Positions 9,445 through 22,000 of a DNA stretch of 64,000 bases are shown piece by piece. Below the pieces are notes generated by a model. That model was not told the DNA's origin. It worked only from the letters and a program-made list of their open reading frames with translations, and searched no databases. Both the position numbers and the translations under genes were made by a program. Source of the DNA: Xenorhabdus hominickii (GTDB lineage: Bacteria; Pseudomonadota; Gammaproteobacteria; Enterobacterales; Enterobacteriaceae); NCBI RefSeq assembly GCF_002632725.1, contig NZ_NJAI01000002.1, positions 240,039-304,038 of the forward strand, in the 5' to 3' direction. Position 1 is the stretch's first letter; every line of letters begins with the position of its first letter.

Positions 9445-11542
9445 GTGAAGGCTCCTCTTGTTTTAGTTCTTGTTGTAACTGCCAAAGTTTCCGATAGTGC
9501 TTACCTTGTTGCAGAAGCTGATCATGGCTACCTTGTTCGATGATTTGCCCTTGATGTAACACAATAATCCGGTCGCATTGGCGTACTGTGGAAAGCCGAT
9601 GTGCGATGGTGATGACTGTTCGGCCTTGGGCGATGTTTGCCATGTTGGTTTGGATAATGGCTTGTGATTCGTCATCCAGTGCACTGGTGGCTTCATCAAG
9701 GATCAGGATTTTGGGATCTGACAACAGCGTTCTGGCAATCGCCAAACGTTGTCGTTGACCACCTGATAAGGATTGACCACCTTCTGCGATCACCGTGTCA
9801 TATCCCATCGGCAGTTTAAGAATAAAATCGTGTGCGCCTGCCAGCTTGGCAGCCTCAATGATTGTGGACAACGGAGCATCCGGGCATGATTGGGATAAAT
9901 TCTCATGCACAGTCTTATTGAAAAGAAAATTTTCTTGCAGCACGATACCAATTTGTTGCCTGATTGATTCAATATTGAGATTTTGCAAAGGGATGCTATC
10001 CAGCGTGATTGCCCCGGATTCAGGGGTATAAAGCCGTAACAACAAGCGTGCAAGGGTGCTTTTTCCAGAGCCGGATGTGCCGACGACCCCTAAGGTTTCA
10101 CCCGCCCGAATATCCAGCGTGAGCTGATTGATGGTTGCGGGTAAGTCGGGTTGATAGCGGAAAACGATATCGGAGAATGAAATCGCACCTTGCAGTGTAA
10201 TGTGTTCGTTGCCTGATTGTTGTTCGGTTGGCAGGTTCAGCATATCACCCAGTTTCTCGGTGGCTATGCGGGAACGGATAAACTGCCCCCAGAGTTGAAC
10301 CAGCTTGGATAGCGGTTGTTGGGTATGGCTCACCATCATATTAAAGGCGATCAATTGACCAATCGTCATGTGCAGCGAAAGCACTTCTGAAGCGCCGAGC
10401 CAAATGATGATGGCACTGGTGACTTTCTGTAACAGCATCACTAAATGACCGGAACGGTTATCCCATTGCTGGACATCATAACCGGTACTGACCATCTTTT
10501 CGGTCTGATTGTCCCAACGGCGAATAAAGCGAGGTTCAGCCGCGAGGCTTTTCAGCGTTTCAGCACCAGCGACGGTTTCGGTCAGGAAAGAGGTATTGAC
10601 GGCGGCGTGGGTGAACTGTTTTTCCACTGCCTTAGCGATTTTTGGTGTAACCCACCAAGCAAGTAAGGCGTAAAAGGGGATGGTAAGCAGGAAGATCAGC
10701 GTCAGTATGCTGGATAGCAGGCTCATGACGTAAACAAATACAAACATGAACAAAACATCGATACACAGAGTGAACATGGAACCGGTCAAAAATTCCCGGA
10801 TAGTTTCCAGCTCTCGTACCCGTGTCACAATTGCCCCTACTTGTCGGGATTTGAAAAACAACAAGGGCAGCCCGAACAGGTGTTGAACTAACTTCAATCC
10901 CAGTTTTATGTCAATCCGGTTGGCTGTGTGAGCGTATTGATATTCGCGTAGCCCCCGCAGGAGCACTTCAATCAACCCGGCAATGACTAGCCCGAAAATC
11001 AGGACATCCAATGTGGAAAGTGCCTGATGGACGAGCACTTTATCCATAACAACTTGCACAACTAAGGGAGAAATAAGCGCCAGAATCTGTAAAACAAAAG
11101 AAAACAGCAATATCTCGGTCAGGTTTTTTTTCTGACGGATAAATTCAGGAATAAACCAACGTATATTAAATTGGCTGTTTTTTTGTTTGATTTTTATCCA
11201 TCGACCACTCCATAGATTAATAAATTTTTCTTTATCAATTATCTCTGGTGTTTCTTGGTTAGGTTTTTGGATCAATACCCGGTGTTCATCACATTTTGCC
11301 AAAATGAAAGGTTGACCATCACTACCGAATAAAATAGCGGGTAGAGAAATGGCATTTAATTTCTTATTTATCGTGGACTTATTTTTAATTTGAATGTTAT
11401 ATTCTTTCTTTAATTTATTTAAAGTAAGAAGATAATTATCATTATTGCTTAAGTTTTTATTGAATGTAGCCGTGTTTTTTCTATTAGATATCATAATTAT
11501 TAACATAATTAATGATATTGTTTTTTTTTCTATTTCATTCAT
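9437..11542 (-). CDS. rtxB: RtxB, type I secretion ABC transporter (ATPase/permease)
   Basis: About 701 residues from the ATG at 11542; a TTG three bases earlier would add one codon and is less likely. The AT-rich N-terminus leads into a degenerate C39-like domain lacking the catalytic Cys. Six transmembrane helices (about residues 150-430) follow, then an ATPase with Walker A GTSGSGKSTLARLL, signature [17 protein letters not shown], Walker B ILILDEATSALD and H-loop ITIAHRLST. It is the first gene of the rtxBDE operon, divergent from rtxHCA, as in Vibrio MARTX loci. It should form the energised channel for RtxA with RtxE and RtxD. The first 90 codons are much more AT-rich than the rest, perhaps reflecting a fast-evolving N-terminus. 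Confidence 0.92.
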   Translation of the reverse strand: MNEIEKKTISLIMLIIMISNRKNTATFNKNLSNNDNYLLTLNKLKKEYNIQIKNKSTINKKLNAISLPAILFGSDGQPFILAKCDEHRVLIQKPNQETPEIIDKEKFINLWSGRWIKIKQKNSQFNIRWFIPEFIRQKKNLTEILLFSFVLQILALISPLVVQVVMDKVLVHQALSTLDVLIFGLVIAGLIEVLLRGLREYQYAHTANRIDIKLGLKLVQHLFGLPLLFFKSRQVGAIVTRVRELETIREFLTGSMFTLCIDVLFMFVFVYVMSLLSSILTLIFLLTIPFYALLAWWVTPKIAKAVEKQFTHAAVNTSFLTETVAGAETLKSLAAEPRFIRRWDNQTEKMVSTGYDVQQWDNRSGHLVMLLQKVTSAIIIWLGASEVLSLHMTIGQLIAFNMMVSHTQQPLSKLVQLWGQFIRSRIATEKLGDMLNLPTEQQSGNEHITLQGAISFSDIVFRYQPDLPATINQLTLDIRAGETLGVVGTSGSGKSTLARLLLRLYTPESGAITLDSIPLQNLNIESIRQQIGIVLQENFLFNKTVHENLSQSCPDAPLSTIIEAAKLAGAHDFILKLPMGYDTVIAEGGQSLSGGQRQRLAIARTLLSDPKILILDEATSALDDESQAIIQTNMANIAQGRTVITIAHRLSTVRQCDRIIVLHQGQIIEQGSHDQLLQQGKHYRKLWQLQQELKQEEPSHV

Positions 11543-11545
11543 CAA

Positions 11546-12023
11546 CGTAAATCTATTTTAATAAAAGTGACTTCTTAATTAAGAAAGTAACCTGAAAGAA
11601 AGTATGGTATTTATAAAGTACGTCCAATAAATCCAATAAAAGACATTATCTGCTATTAAAGAGTATATTAGTGTTGGTAATTGGGACAAAATGTGACGGT
11701 TAAACAGACATTTTACTGTTTATATGTTGATTTTAGTAAGCGAATGGATATATTTTAGCTCAAGGTAGCCGATAAATCATTTGATTTATACCTTTCTTCT
11801 TTCAAATTGCAGACAATTACGCTATTGGTTGTAGGCTGTAGCTTGAAAGTTTCTCTCTTACCTAATGTGTATAAATATTTTGGTTTACTCTGTTCAGACA
11901 GTTGTAGTGATGAGATTTAGTTATAAATGAAACCATAATAAAAATGGAATTCATTTATGATTTAATAATTTAGATTTAATACAATTGTAACATTAAATTA
12001 ATATTTATTTAATTGGTAATGAT
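11546..12023. promoter_or_regulatory. Divergent rtxBDE / rtxHCA control region
   Basis: This 478-bp, strongly AT-rich gap separates the exporter operon from the toxin operon, so both promoters must lie here. I could not assign -35/-10 boxes with confidence. It also holds a degenerate ERIC-like inverted repeat at about 11785-11860, listed separately. Such A+T-rich divergent regions are typical H-NS targets, but that is inference. Confidence 0.5.
11785..11860. repeat. Degenerate ERIC-like inverted repeat
   Basis: TTATACCTTTCTTCTTTCAA at the left resembles an ERIC end. CTGTAGCTTGAAAG at the right resembles the inverted partner. The central ERIC core is missing. It looks like a shortened, decayed copy or a related MITE. 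Weak evidence. Confidence 0.35.
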
Positions 12024-12320
12024 ATGACTGAAAAATTCGTTCAAACCATCTCTAGCGTTAATTATAACAAAGGCGTGTTCTCTCTTTATTTTGTTGGTGA
12101 AGATCCTAACAAAATGGCAAATGGTGAGCTGGCTGTAAATGATCAGGATCTCCAGTTGAAACAAGTTATTCACATGCCTGCAACGGGTTTTATGTATATG
12201 GTTTCCATGGTGAAAAGTATGCTTGAAGATCCACGGATGGAAGCTGAACTGAATAACCTGATTGCCGCTGGTTTTTTACCTGAGCCTGAAGCGCCAGTAT
12301 CTGCAACAAATAGAAGATGA
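12024..12320 (+). CDS. rtxH: RtxH-like small accessory protein, probably frameshifted near its end
   Basis: This 98-residue cytoplasmic protein (MTEKFVQTISSVNYNKGVFS) is the first gene of the toxin operon, in the place of rtxH in Vibrio MARTX loci. RtxH has no known function. The frame stops at 12320. The next frame stays open from about 12295 to a TAA at 12394-12396 and reads IEDETAVEAVTTASKNEK, then a basic tail, which looks like the native C-terminus. A single-base insertion or deletion around 12305-12318 would restore a protein of about 124 residues. A run of six T at about 12271-12276 is an alternative slip site. Whether this is mutation or recoding cannot be told here. Confidence 0.65.
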   Translation: MTEKFVQTISSVNYNKGVFSLYFVGEDPNKMANGELAVNDQDLQLKQVIHMPATGFMYMVSMVKSMLEDPRMEAELNNLIAAGFLPEPEAPVSATNRR

Positions 12321-12398
12321 AACTGCGGTTGAAGCAGTAACTACTGCTTCAAAAAATGAAAAACGTGCGTCGCGTAAATCTGAATCATCAAAATAATA

Positions 12399-12525
12399 TC
12401 TACCCAATAGATTTCAAGTTGCATCGCGGCAGCGAAGGAATGAAGCCTCAGGCACATATATCGCTATGTGACTGGGGTGAATGAACTAAGCCAACAGGGA
12501 GGCGGCTTGAAAGATGATGGGGATA
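12399..12525 (+). repeat. ERIC element (127 bp) between rtxH and rtxC
   Basis: It begins TCTACCCAATAGATTTCAAG and ends TGAAAGATGATGGGGATA. The core contains CTATGTGACTGGGGTGAATG, close to the ERIC2 consensus. The length is exactly 127 bp. It sits inside the toxin operon, so its hairpin should be part of the rtxHCA transcript. Confidence 0.9.
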
Positions 12526-12558
12526 GGCAAAATCCTACTATCAAGTGGTTGCTAGTCT

Positions 12559-13020
12559 ATGATGATCCAACATCAATCAGCAACACTGAGTACAACTGAA
12601 ATACAGGCTATGATTGGAGGGGTGATGTTGCTTTGTCAACATTCACCTTTGCACCGACGTTATTTGGTTGCCGAGTGGCAACAGCGTATCTTGCCGTCAT
12701 TCCAGCTCAATCAGTTTTGCTATTACCAGGATGAACACCAACGCCCAGTTGCTTTTTGCAATTGGGCTTTTTTATCTGACAGTAGTCGGGATGCAATTCT
12801 TTCTGGTGAACGGGAAATATTGTGGGAAGACTGGCGTTCTGGTCAGCATATCTTTTTTCCAGAGATGATCGCGCCGTTCGGACATGCGCGTGATATTGCC
12901 CACGATCTTCGTCGGCGGGTTTTCTCTGCATGGAAAGGGCAAAAAGCCTGTACCGTCAGGGGAACTCTGGATGTTCAAAATGAACGCTGTATCCGTCGGA
13001 TACAGTGGTTTACTGTTTAA
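12559..13020 (+). CDS. rtxC: RtxC, toxin-activating lysine acyltransferase
   Basis: This 153-residue member of the HlyC/RtxC family transfers fatty acyl groups from acyl-ACP to internal lysines of the RTX toxin. The conserved N-terminal block CQHSPLHRRYLVAEWQQRIL near residue 27 holds the catalytic His (HSPLHRRY). The central CYYQDEHQRPVAFCNWAFLS and the later FFPEMIAPFGHARDI, including the family's catalytic Asp region, are present. It acts in the cytoplasm before secretion. It lies 33 bases before rtxA, consistent with co-transcription; an ERIC separates it from rtxH. The length is slightly short of typical (about 150-170) but complete. Confidence 0.92.
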   Translation: MMIQHQSATLSTTEIQAMIGGVMLLCQHSPLHRRYLVAEWQQRILPSFQLNQFCYYQDEHQRPVAFCNWAFLSDSSRDAILSGEREILWEDWRSGQHIFFPEMIAPFGHARDIAHDLRRRVFSAWKGQKACTVRGTLDVQNERCIRRIQWFTV

Positions 13021-13053
13021 TTTTTAGTCACAACACCAGGATTATTTATATTT

Positions 13054-16000
13054 ATGGGAAAATCATCTAACCGAAGTACAGAATACTTCTTTACTGGTAG
13101 ATATGAAGATGATAACGACGGAAATACGATACATGCTATAGGCGTTGGTGGTGTCATTAACGCTTATGGTGGCAATGATTACATTGTCGTCGCTTCTGTT
13201 GCTGCAACCGTTAATACAACGTGGGGACACGATACGGTTGTCGGTGGTGCGGGTTACCTCAATATTAATGATACAAGCGGATCTCTGACTGTAAAAGGCG
13301 GTTCGGGATACACTTCTATCAATAAAACCCAAAGTGGCACGATAGAATTTGCTGGCGCGGCGGGTGGGTTGAAAATCAATCATGCCGGTGACAATGGCGC
13401 TATCAATTACTCTGGTGTGTCTGGCTACAATAGCATTACTCGCAAAGGTGTACAGGGTAATATCCGTTTTGAAGGTGCAGGCGCCTATAACAGCCTGTAC
13501 TCAGATGTTAAACACGGTGATATCTATTTTGCCGGTGCGGGTGGTTATAACAAGATTATCCGTAAAGGATCAGCCAGTGATTTTAGCGGCGAAGGGATGG
13601 AATACGCCAAAGCCGAGGATATTGTACTAAGCAATGCGACCATGAATGGTTCATGGATTGGCAGCGATCATCAGGTAACCGGCGTTAAATCAACTCGGGA
13701 ACCGAATACCTACCTCTTTGCTTTTGCGGACGATGATTATACCAAAATAAATAAAGTCCAGCTCTGCAATGATCCTGAAACCGGGAAACTCATATATCAT
13801 TCAACGTCCTGGTATAAAGAAGGTAATCACCTTAAAGGTCTTGAAAAACAAGAGATTTCGGCTGACAGGGGGTTTGTGGATGTCAATACTGATGGTGCAT
13901 ATACTCTGTCAAACCTGACCGTTGAAAATCAGCAAGCTTTCACCATTCAAGCAGTTAAAGAAAAATTGACTGAAAACGAATGGGTAGCCTATGGCGATGG
14001 TATCCAGATTAATGCAGCAGATATCATTTTGTCTGATGCCAAATTGGGGGGATATGCGGTTTACGGTGATGGAACTACTGTCGATGTCACAGCAGTGAAA
14101 TCCAATCGTACGCCAAACACCTATGTGTATGCCAAAAAACTGGGCATATACACAAAAATTGTCGTGGTTGAGCTGAAGAACGATCCGGCAACCGGAATAC
14201 TGCAATACATCGCACGTCCTTGGTATAAAGAGGGCGATTATACGACCAATCTGGCAAATGAGATAATTTCTGCCGCCAACGGTTATAATGCGATGGAAAC
14301 TGGCGGTTACTCTTTGAGCAATCTTCATTACCAAGCTCCGACGGTTAACATCACTTCCGAGCGTGTTGCCAAAATAAGCGAATATAGCGAGCAGGCATTA
14401 TTTAAATCAGAGAATGATGGCGGTGAAAGTTCTGGCGATGTTCGTTTTGAAGGTGCTGGTGGTGGTAACGTTATTAAATCCAACGTAACACGGGGCAATG
14501 TTTACTTTAATGGTGCCGGTATTGCCAATGTTATTGAACATAGCTCTGAGTTTGGTAACACCGAGTTTAACGGTGCTGGTGGTGCAAATGTCATCGTTAA
14601 AAAAGGTCAGGAAGGGAATCTGATCTTCAATGGTGCTGGTATTGCTAACGTACTGCTTCATCAGGGGAAACGGGGTGATATGGAAGTCAATGCCGGCGGA
14701 GCAGCAAATGTGCTGGTTCGCGTTGGAGATGGGCGTTATCTTGCTCATCTTCTGGCAGTTGGCAATATCTCCATTCATAAAGGCAACGGTGATAGCCGTA
14801 TCTCAATGGGCGGCGGTTTTAATACTCACACCCAAATTGGTCACGGTAATGCATTCTGGTCTGGTGTGGGCGGCGTTAATGTCCTGACTCAAGTGGGTAA
14901 AGGTAATGTCTCCTCAATTCTTTTGGGCGGCGCAAACGTTCTGACCAAAAACGGTGAAGGTAATTTGGAATCAGCCATGTTTGGCGGTGCCAATGTTATT
15001 ACTCATATCAGCAATAATGACGCTTCTTATTCCGGTTCTTCAAATACAGCGGCAATTACACTGGGTGGTGCCAACATCCTGACTAAAAAAGGCAAGGGTG
15101 ATGTGCAGGCTGTCATGGGCGGCGGTGCCAATGTTCTGACCCATATTGGTAATGGGAAAACCACCGGCATTATGTTGGGTGGGGCAAATATCCTGACCAA
15201 AGTGGGCAATGGCGATACCACGGGCATTATGTTGGGTCTTGGCAACGTTTTGACGCATGTCGGTGATGGGCAAACGCTGGGTGTGATGGCGGCGGCAGGT
15301 AACATCTTCACTAAAGTGGGGGATGGTACAACTATTGCGGCCATGATCGGTGCAGGTAATATTTTCACTCATGTTGGTGATGGGAATGCGCTGGCATTGA
15401 TGGTTGGGGCAGGAAATATCTTCACCAAAGTCGGTAATGGGGATGCGCTGGCGCTGATGTTGTCATTGGGTAACGTATTTACTCACATTGGTGATGGGAC
15501 GAGCGTTGCTTTAATGATCGCCAAAGGCAATATTGCCACCAAAGCCGGTAATGGGAACGCACTCTCCGCCATGATCGGCAAAGGCAATATATTTACTCAA
15601 ATTGGTCATGGTTCCACTTTTGCGGCCATGATTGGCGGGGCAAACGTCCTGACTAAAGTGGGTAATGGCCTGACGGCAGCGTTGATGGTGGGTAAAGCCA
15701 ATATTTATACCCACGTTGGTGACGGAACCAGCATTGGTTTATTTGCTGGCACAGCTAACGTCATGACGAAAGTGGGGAATGGCACAACATTGTCCGCCAT
15801 GTTTGGCGAAGCCAATATCATGACCCATATCGGCAATGGCTTAACCGGTGTACTTGCTTTGGGCAAAGCCAACATCGTGACGAAAGTCGGTAATAATTTC
15901 ATGGGTGTTGTTGCCGCATCTGAAGCCAACGTTATCACTCATGTCGGGGATGGCACAACGGCAGCCTTGTTGTCTGGAAAAGGCAATATACTCACCAAAG

Positions 16001-19000
16001 TGGGTAACGGAACCACCGTAGGTTTATTGATTTCCAAAATCGGCAACATCATGACTCATGTTGGCGATGGCACTACAGTTGGATTCGCCAAAGGTGAAGC
16101 CAATATCATCACTAAAGTGGGTGGTGGTCTGGGCATTAATGCCGTCTGGGGCAAAGCCAATATCGTGACGCATTACGGGGATGGTGATCGCTATAACTTT
16201 GCCAAAGGTGAAGCGAATATTGTCACTAAAATCGGAGATGGTCAGGAGATTACTATTGTCCAAGGACAAGCCAATATTGTCACCCATGTAGGTAACGGTG
16301 ATGATTATACCGGCGCTTGGGGCAACGCGAACGTTATCACCAAAGTCGGTGATGGGCGCAATGTGGTACTTGCCAAAGGTGATGCCAATATTGTGACCCA
16401 AATCGGTAATGGGGATAGCCTCAATGCGTTACTGAGCCAAGGCAATGTGGTCACCAAAGTGGGCGATGGCATACAAGTCACCGCAGCCAAAGGTAAGGGC
16501 AACATCACGACGACGGTAGGCAATGGTTTAAGTGTGACAGCCGTTCATGGTGACCTGAACATCAATACCAAAGTGGGCGATGGTGTTTCTGTCAACGTGG
16601 CTTGGGGCAAATTCAACGTCAATACCCGCGTCGGTAACGGCCTGAATGTATCCGTCATGAAAGGTCAGGGCAACGCCAATATCCGTGTGGGTGATGGTTT
16701 GAACATCAATGCCTCCTATGCGCGGAATAACGTCGCCATCCAAGTCGGCAACGGTGATTTTTACAGCCTTGCTGTAGCAGAAAGCAACACCGAGAGCAAC
16801 AAACTGGGAGCGCTGTTTGATAATGTCAAACAGACATTGCTGGGTTCAGCAGGTAGTCAGGGCATCAGCTATCTGGTTAATGGCGATGAAGCTAATACCT
16901 CGGGAAGTCATAAAGGACACGGCGCGATTGATCTGCCGGAAGTTTCCTCACTGAATGGCCTTAAGCTAACAGAAATCGATGAAGTGACTTCTGATTTGAA
17001 AAATAGCCTGCAAGGTTCGGTGACCGGCGTAGAGACACCAGATATTGATGCTATTCAAAATTCATTGGGCAATGAAAAACGGCTTAGTTCAACCCATGCC
17101 CGCAATTTGATCGTCAATGGTGATTTTGAGCGAGGTGCTGAGGGATGGAAGTTCAGCAACGGTATCGAAGCTGATTTCTCTGCTGAATCGTATGGTCTCA
17201 GTAAGAAAGGTCATGGCGAGCGTGTCAGTGAACTTGATACCGACAAGAATACCGGTATTTATCAATACATCAATGACCTCTCGGCAGGAGAGTCCATCAC
17301 CGTTAATTTTGATTTTGCAAGACGCGCTAACATTTCTGCTGACAATGGCATGGAAGTATTGTGGAACGGTAAAGTCGTGTTTTCAGCTTCAGCCGGTAAT
17401 GTTGAATGGAAAAATGAGACATTGACTTTAACCGCACAAGCGGGCAGAAATCAGTTGGAATTTAAAGGCACAGGCGAAAGTGATGGCTTGGGCTACATCT
17501 TGGACAACGTAGTTGCAAAATCGATGCTATCAGGCAGTGAGATTACGAACTATGCGAAACAAGATAAAACAGCGCAGAATGCGTTGCAGGATAAAGAAAA
17601 AGCCGAAGCCGATCGTCAGCGTTTAGAACAGGAAAGGGATAAACAACAGGCTGCTATTTCTGGTACACAAGCGCAGTTGGAAAATACCGATCTGGATGCA
17701 CTGAACGCTAGCGGGCAATCACAGCGTGATGCAATCAATGATGAATCCAAGGCGGTGACCGAAGAGCTGATGGCGAAAGTCAAAGGTTTGGAAGCGTTGG
17801 ATCGCCATGCAACCCATGATGGGCCATCGGGTGAACAGTGGCGCGATCAGTTTGCTGGCGGGTTTTTAGGGTCACTCCAAACAAAATTGGATAGTGCCAA
17901 AGAGACTGCACAGCAGCAATTGGCGCGTTCACAGCAAGCCTCTTCAGGACGTTTGGAAGAGATTAAAAACGCGGTTGCCAAATCTGATGCGGGTGTCCTC
18001 AAAGGCGAACAAGACCGTCAGCAGTCTCAACAAAATATTGCAGAAGCTCGCGCTAGCATTGAATCCAGAGAACAAGAAGCTATCGCCCGCATGAAACAGG
18101 CTGAGCAAGCTGAACGTGCCGGAAAATCCGCAGCACAGAAGGCTGAACAGCGTGGTCAGGATGAAGTTTCTGCGGCAGAGATGAAAACTGCGCAGGTACA
18201 ATCCAATGCCCAAAGCGCGAAACTGGATGATAAATATAAGCCGAACCGCATCAACGCAACGAACCACGTACCATCACATAATGTACATGATTCCATTGGT
18301 GCCGGAGCACATTCAGGCAATGGTTTTGGTGAGTTTGGTCGTGATCGTGCTGGTAATAGTGATATTGACCTTGAATCTACCACTGAAACTGACAGTGAAT
18401 TCAATGTGGAATTGCAATATCTGAATGAAGATCTGAACGAACTCACGAATGCAAAAGAAGCATTAGGGCGTTTACAGATCAATGCCGGAGTGCGCACCAA
18501 AAAGTCAAATACGCAAAACCAACATGCCGAAACATCTTTGATCCCCGTTTCTGGTGAGACCTTTGCCAATAAATTTGTCAATAACGCGGCAGGGGAACCT
18601 ACCGAGTTAATCAGAAATATACCGAAAATTTCGGGTCTGGATCTCAGCGGATTGAAGGCATTGGGAGACGCAGAGACTCAATCGGTCAATATTAATACTA
18701 CTGATATTAATACCGTTGACAGTAATACCACGGAAAGCTCTGCTGCTGTGAACCGAGCACAGAAAGTTGCCGATGTTTACCGCTGGTTGGATAGCGACAA
18801 CGATCTTGCAACAGAAAATTATATTCCGGTGCCGGGCTTTGAGCGTGTAGACGCAGATATTCCCGATAATCTCAGACAAAAAATGGTGACCTTTGTTGAA
18901 GGCTACCTGAATGGAGCAGAAAACAGCGTACCGAAAGATCAGATATCTTCGCTGGCGAAATTGTTTGTTGATGCCACGATTGATTATGACTGGGATAAGC

Positions 19001-22000
19001 GTGTCGAATTTGTCTCAAGGTTAGAGCATTATGGCTACAGTTTTGAACCGGTGCATGGTGATAAAAGCATTGTGTCATTCTGGTCTGGCAGAAACTTCAA
19101 GCAATACCGCAGTATCCTTGATGCAGCGCAGACTGACGGCAAGAAAGTCGTTTATGACATTGATGTAAAAGGTAACTTTTTTGCCATCGAGCTTAACAAG
19201 ACATTGATGCGTTGGGGCGGTATATACCTTGATTCTGACATTGCGGAACAACATGCCTTGCAATCCGTCATCAATGCGTCTGCCCGGAGCAATACCGGTT
19301 TCTGGAGTTCTCTGTATGCTACCGGATCACGTGATGATGTGTATGTGATCGCTGAAGGCGGTTTGCGGCTCGGCAACTACTTCTGGAATGTTGAATTGCC
19401 GGTGTTGCGTCAATTGCAGCGTGAAGGATTGGTGGGCGAAATCCGTCTGTTGGATAAAGCCGCCAAAGAATATCAGGGTGTTCCGTCTGAACTTATTGGT
19501 CGCAGACTGACAGAAGCGGGTGTTGCCGTAAAAGCCCGTTTTGATTCACTCAGCTTTGAAAAACAGGAAAAACTGCTGGCGTCAAATCCTGACGGATATA
19601 AGCCGGATACACTGATTGATCTGGATATCAAAACAAGCGCCATTGATAATCTGCTCAACCAAGCATTGCCATTCTACGGGCTGCGGACAGAACGCAATTT
19701 GCTGGTACGCGAAGCTGACGGTGAAGGCTTTGAGGTGCGCCCGTGGCCGGGCAACCGAGACAATGGTTTCAAAACGATTATCGTGGAAGATCCGGACGAT
19801 AAGGCTCAAATCAAGGCGATTGAGCGTTTTATTCTTGCCAACTATGACGATTACGGGCAATTGCCTGACGCGTTATATCTGGTGGAAGAGCGTATTATTT
19901 CTCATGAGCACGGGCGCACTCGTATTTTGGCTGAGAAAGTGGATGGTCATTGGAATTATCAACCTAAAACTGATCTGATGTCTGCGGGTGAATTGCAAGA
20001 CGCAGCCTATGTTAAGGGCAAAATTCTGGGAGACAGTTACCAGAATGTACTGGATGCGCTCAAGAGTTATGAAAACAGCCTGCAAAACAGCCAAGACTAT
20101 GATTTGGAAGCCGTGGAAAAACTGACTCACTTGCGCCATCAGGTCAACGGCTATTTATTGGGGCATCCAAACTCAGAACGTGTACCCGTATTGGAAAATC
20201 TGTTGTCACAAATCAATGTGCGTATGGATGAATCGCTGGCATTGGCAGAGTCTACTGTGGCGAGTGCAGGAAAAGGCAGTTTTAGTGACTTGTATAACAC
20301 ATTGGGCAATGCCAACCTGAAAGATTCGAAGCATCTTTATATTGATGAGCAGGGAAATTTTGTTACCCGTGGTAAATCCAATATTGAGATTGCGGCAAAA
20401 GCAGAAAGTGCAGAAAAAGCCGTTGAACAAATCAAGGCAGCCGTAACTAAAGAATACGGTCAATCAGTGTCTGATGCGGTTTTTTCAGACTTGACCTCCC
20501 ATAAATTGTCGAAAGATGGCAAGGGCATTGATGTCTCTGGTTTGAGAAAATTACACCAAGCCATTGAACAGCAATTGTCTCCGGTCAGTGCCACTCTGTT
20601 TGTCTGGAAACCAAGCGATCACAGTCGATTGGGACATGCTGCCCTGCAAATCGGACAAGGACGTGTTGAGATTAATGTTGAAAACGCGGGTGATTTCAAT
20701 GAGAAAAACTACGTCAGTTGGTGGCCGAAAGGTAGTAAATCGACCAACATTAGCCGTATTTTTGATGTTTCTACTCCAGATAATCCAAATGTAAAAATAC
20801 GTTGGAGAGATCTCAGCCAGCCAGCGGGACAAAGTGAATCACTGGAGCTGGATGTTGCTTCTGAAGAAAAAGATAACTTTGGCTTGCAAGATGGTACGCG
20901 CAAGCTGAAGAAATTCATTGAAAAATTACAGGCCGCAAAAGGTGTAGACGCGAAATTTGAAGATATCAGTGAAGGTTTTGCTATGGCGGCGCTGGCGAAT
21001 CCTAGTCTGCTGCAATCTGCGGGTATCCCGGAGCATATTTCTCGCCCGTTCCTACAGCAATGGGAAGACAGTAGCGTTGACATGCTTGAAGTGGGCAAAA
21101 ATTTTGCTGAAGCACTGCGTATTGCAGCCAAGCAGCAAACGCCTGAATTAACCGAAAAACGCATCACCAATGTTATTCGGCAATTTGCCGAACACGAACT
21201 GAGCAATATTCAGGACTTCAAGGCCAGCGAGGGTGACTCGGGCCGTGTATTCCGCATCAATCTGGCCGGATTGGATGTCGCGGCGATGCATGCGGAATGG
21301 AATAAAATCAGCCAAAACCCAGATACCCGTTACCAACTTCTGACAGATAACTGTTCCAGTATTGTCGCCAGAGTCCTCAAGGCGGGTGGTTCTGATAAGG
21401 TGATCGGCCATACATGGCGGCCACACTTTGGCGTTTGGACACCGACTGAGTTATTCAACTATGGGCAGGCGTTGCAGGAAGCACAGGTTGAAATTACCAC
21501 CAAGAAGCACAATCGTATTGTTGGTAACGATTTGACAACGCCGGGACACGCCGAAAATAAAGACAAATTGCTGGAAAAAGTTGCCATTGACAATGACGGT
21601 ACACCACCACGTGACAGAGAGCCATTCAATCCAGTAACACGCTTCTTAAATAATGAACTTTATGGTGCCAAAGACGTTCGCCGCAAAGTAAATGAAGATA
21701 CTCAGATATTACTGGATTATGCGGTCAGCAACGGCACTGCGGATAAAGTGACATTACGCGGTGAGGCCGGTCGTCTGACAGGTTATTACCATTCTGCCAA
21801 GCAGGAAACAGAAGCTGCTACCGCGCAGGAATCCACGAAAAAAATTGTGTTGTTCATTCATGGCTCCGGTTCATCTGTGGAAGAACAAGCCGGCGCTATC
21901 CAGAGTCATTATCAAAAACAGGGTGTTGATCTGCTGGCAGTAAACCTGCGTGGCTATGGTTCCAGCGATGGCTTTCCGAGCGAACAAGGCGTATATCATG

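Noticed and set aside
14820..16760. Regularly spaced DNA repeats that could suggest a CRISPR array
   Set aside because: They are about 57-60 bp coding repeats encoding the VGDG/VGNG units of RtxA, in frame and diverged.
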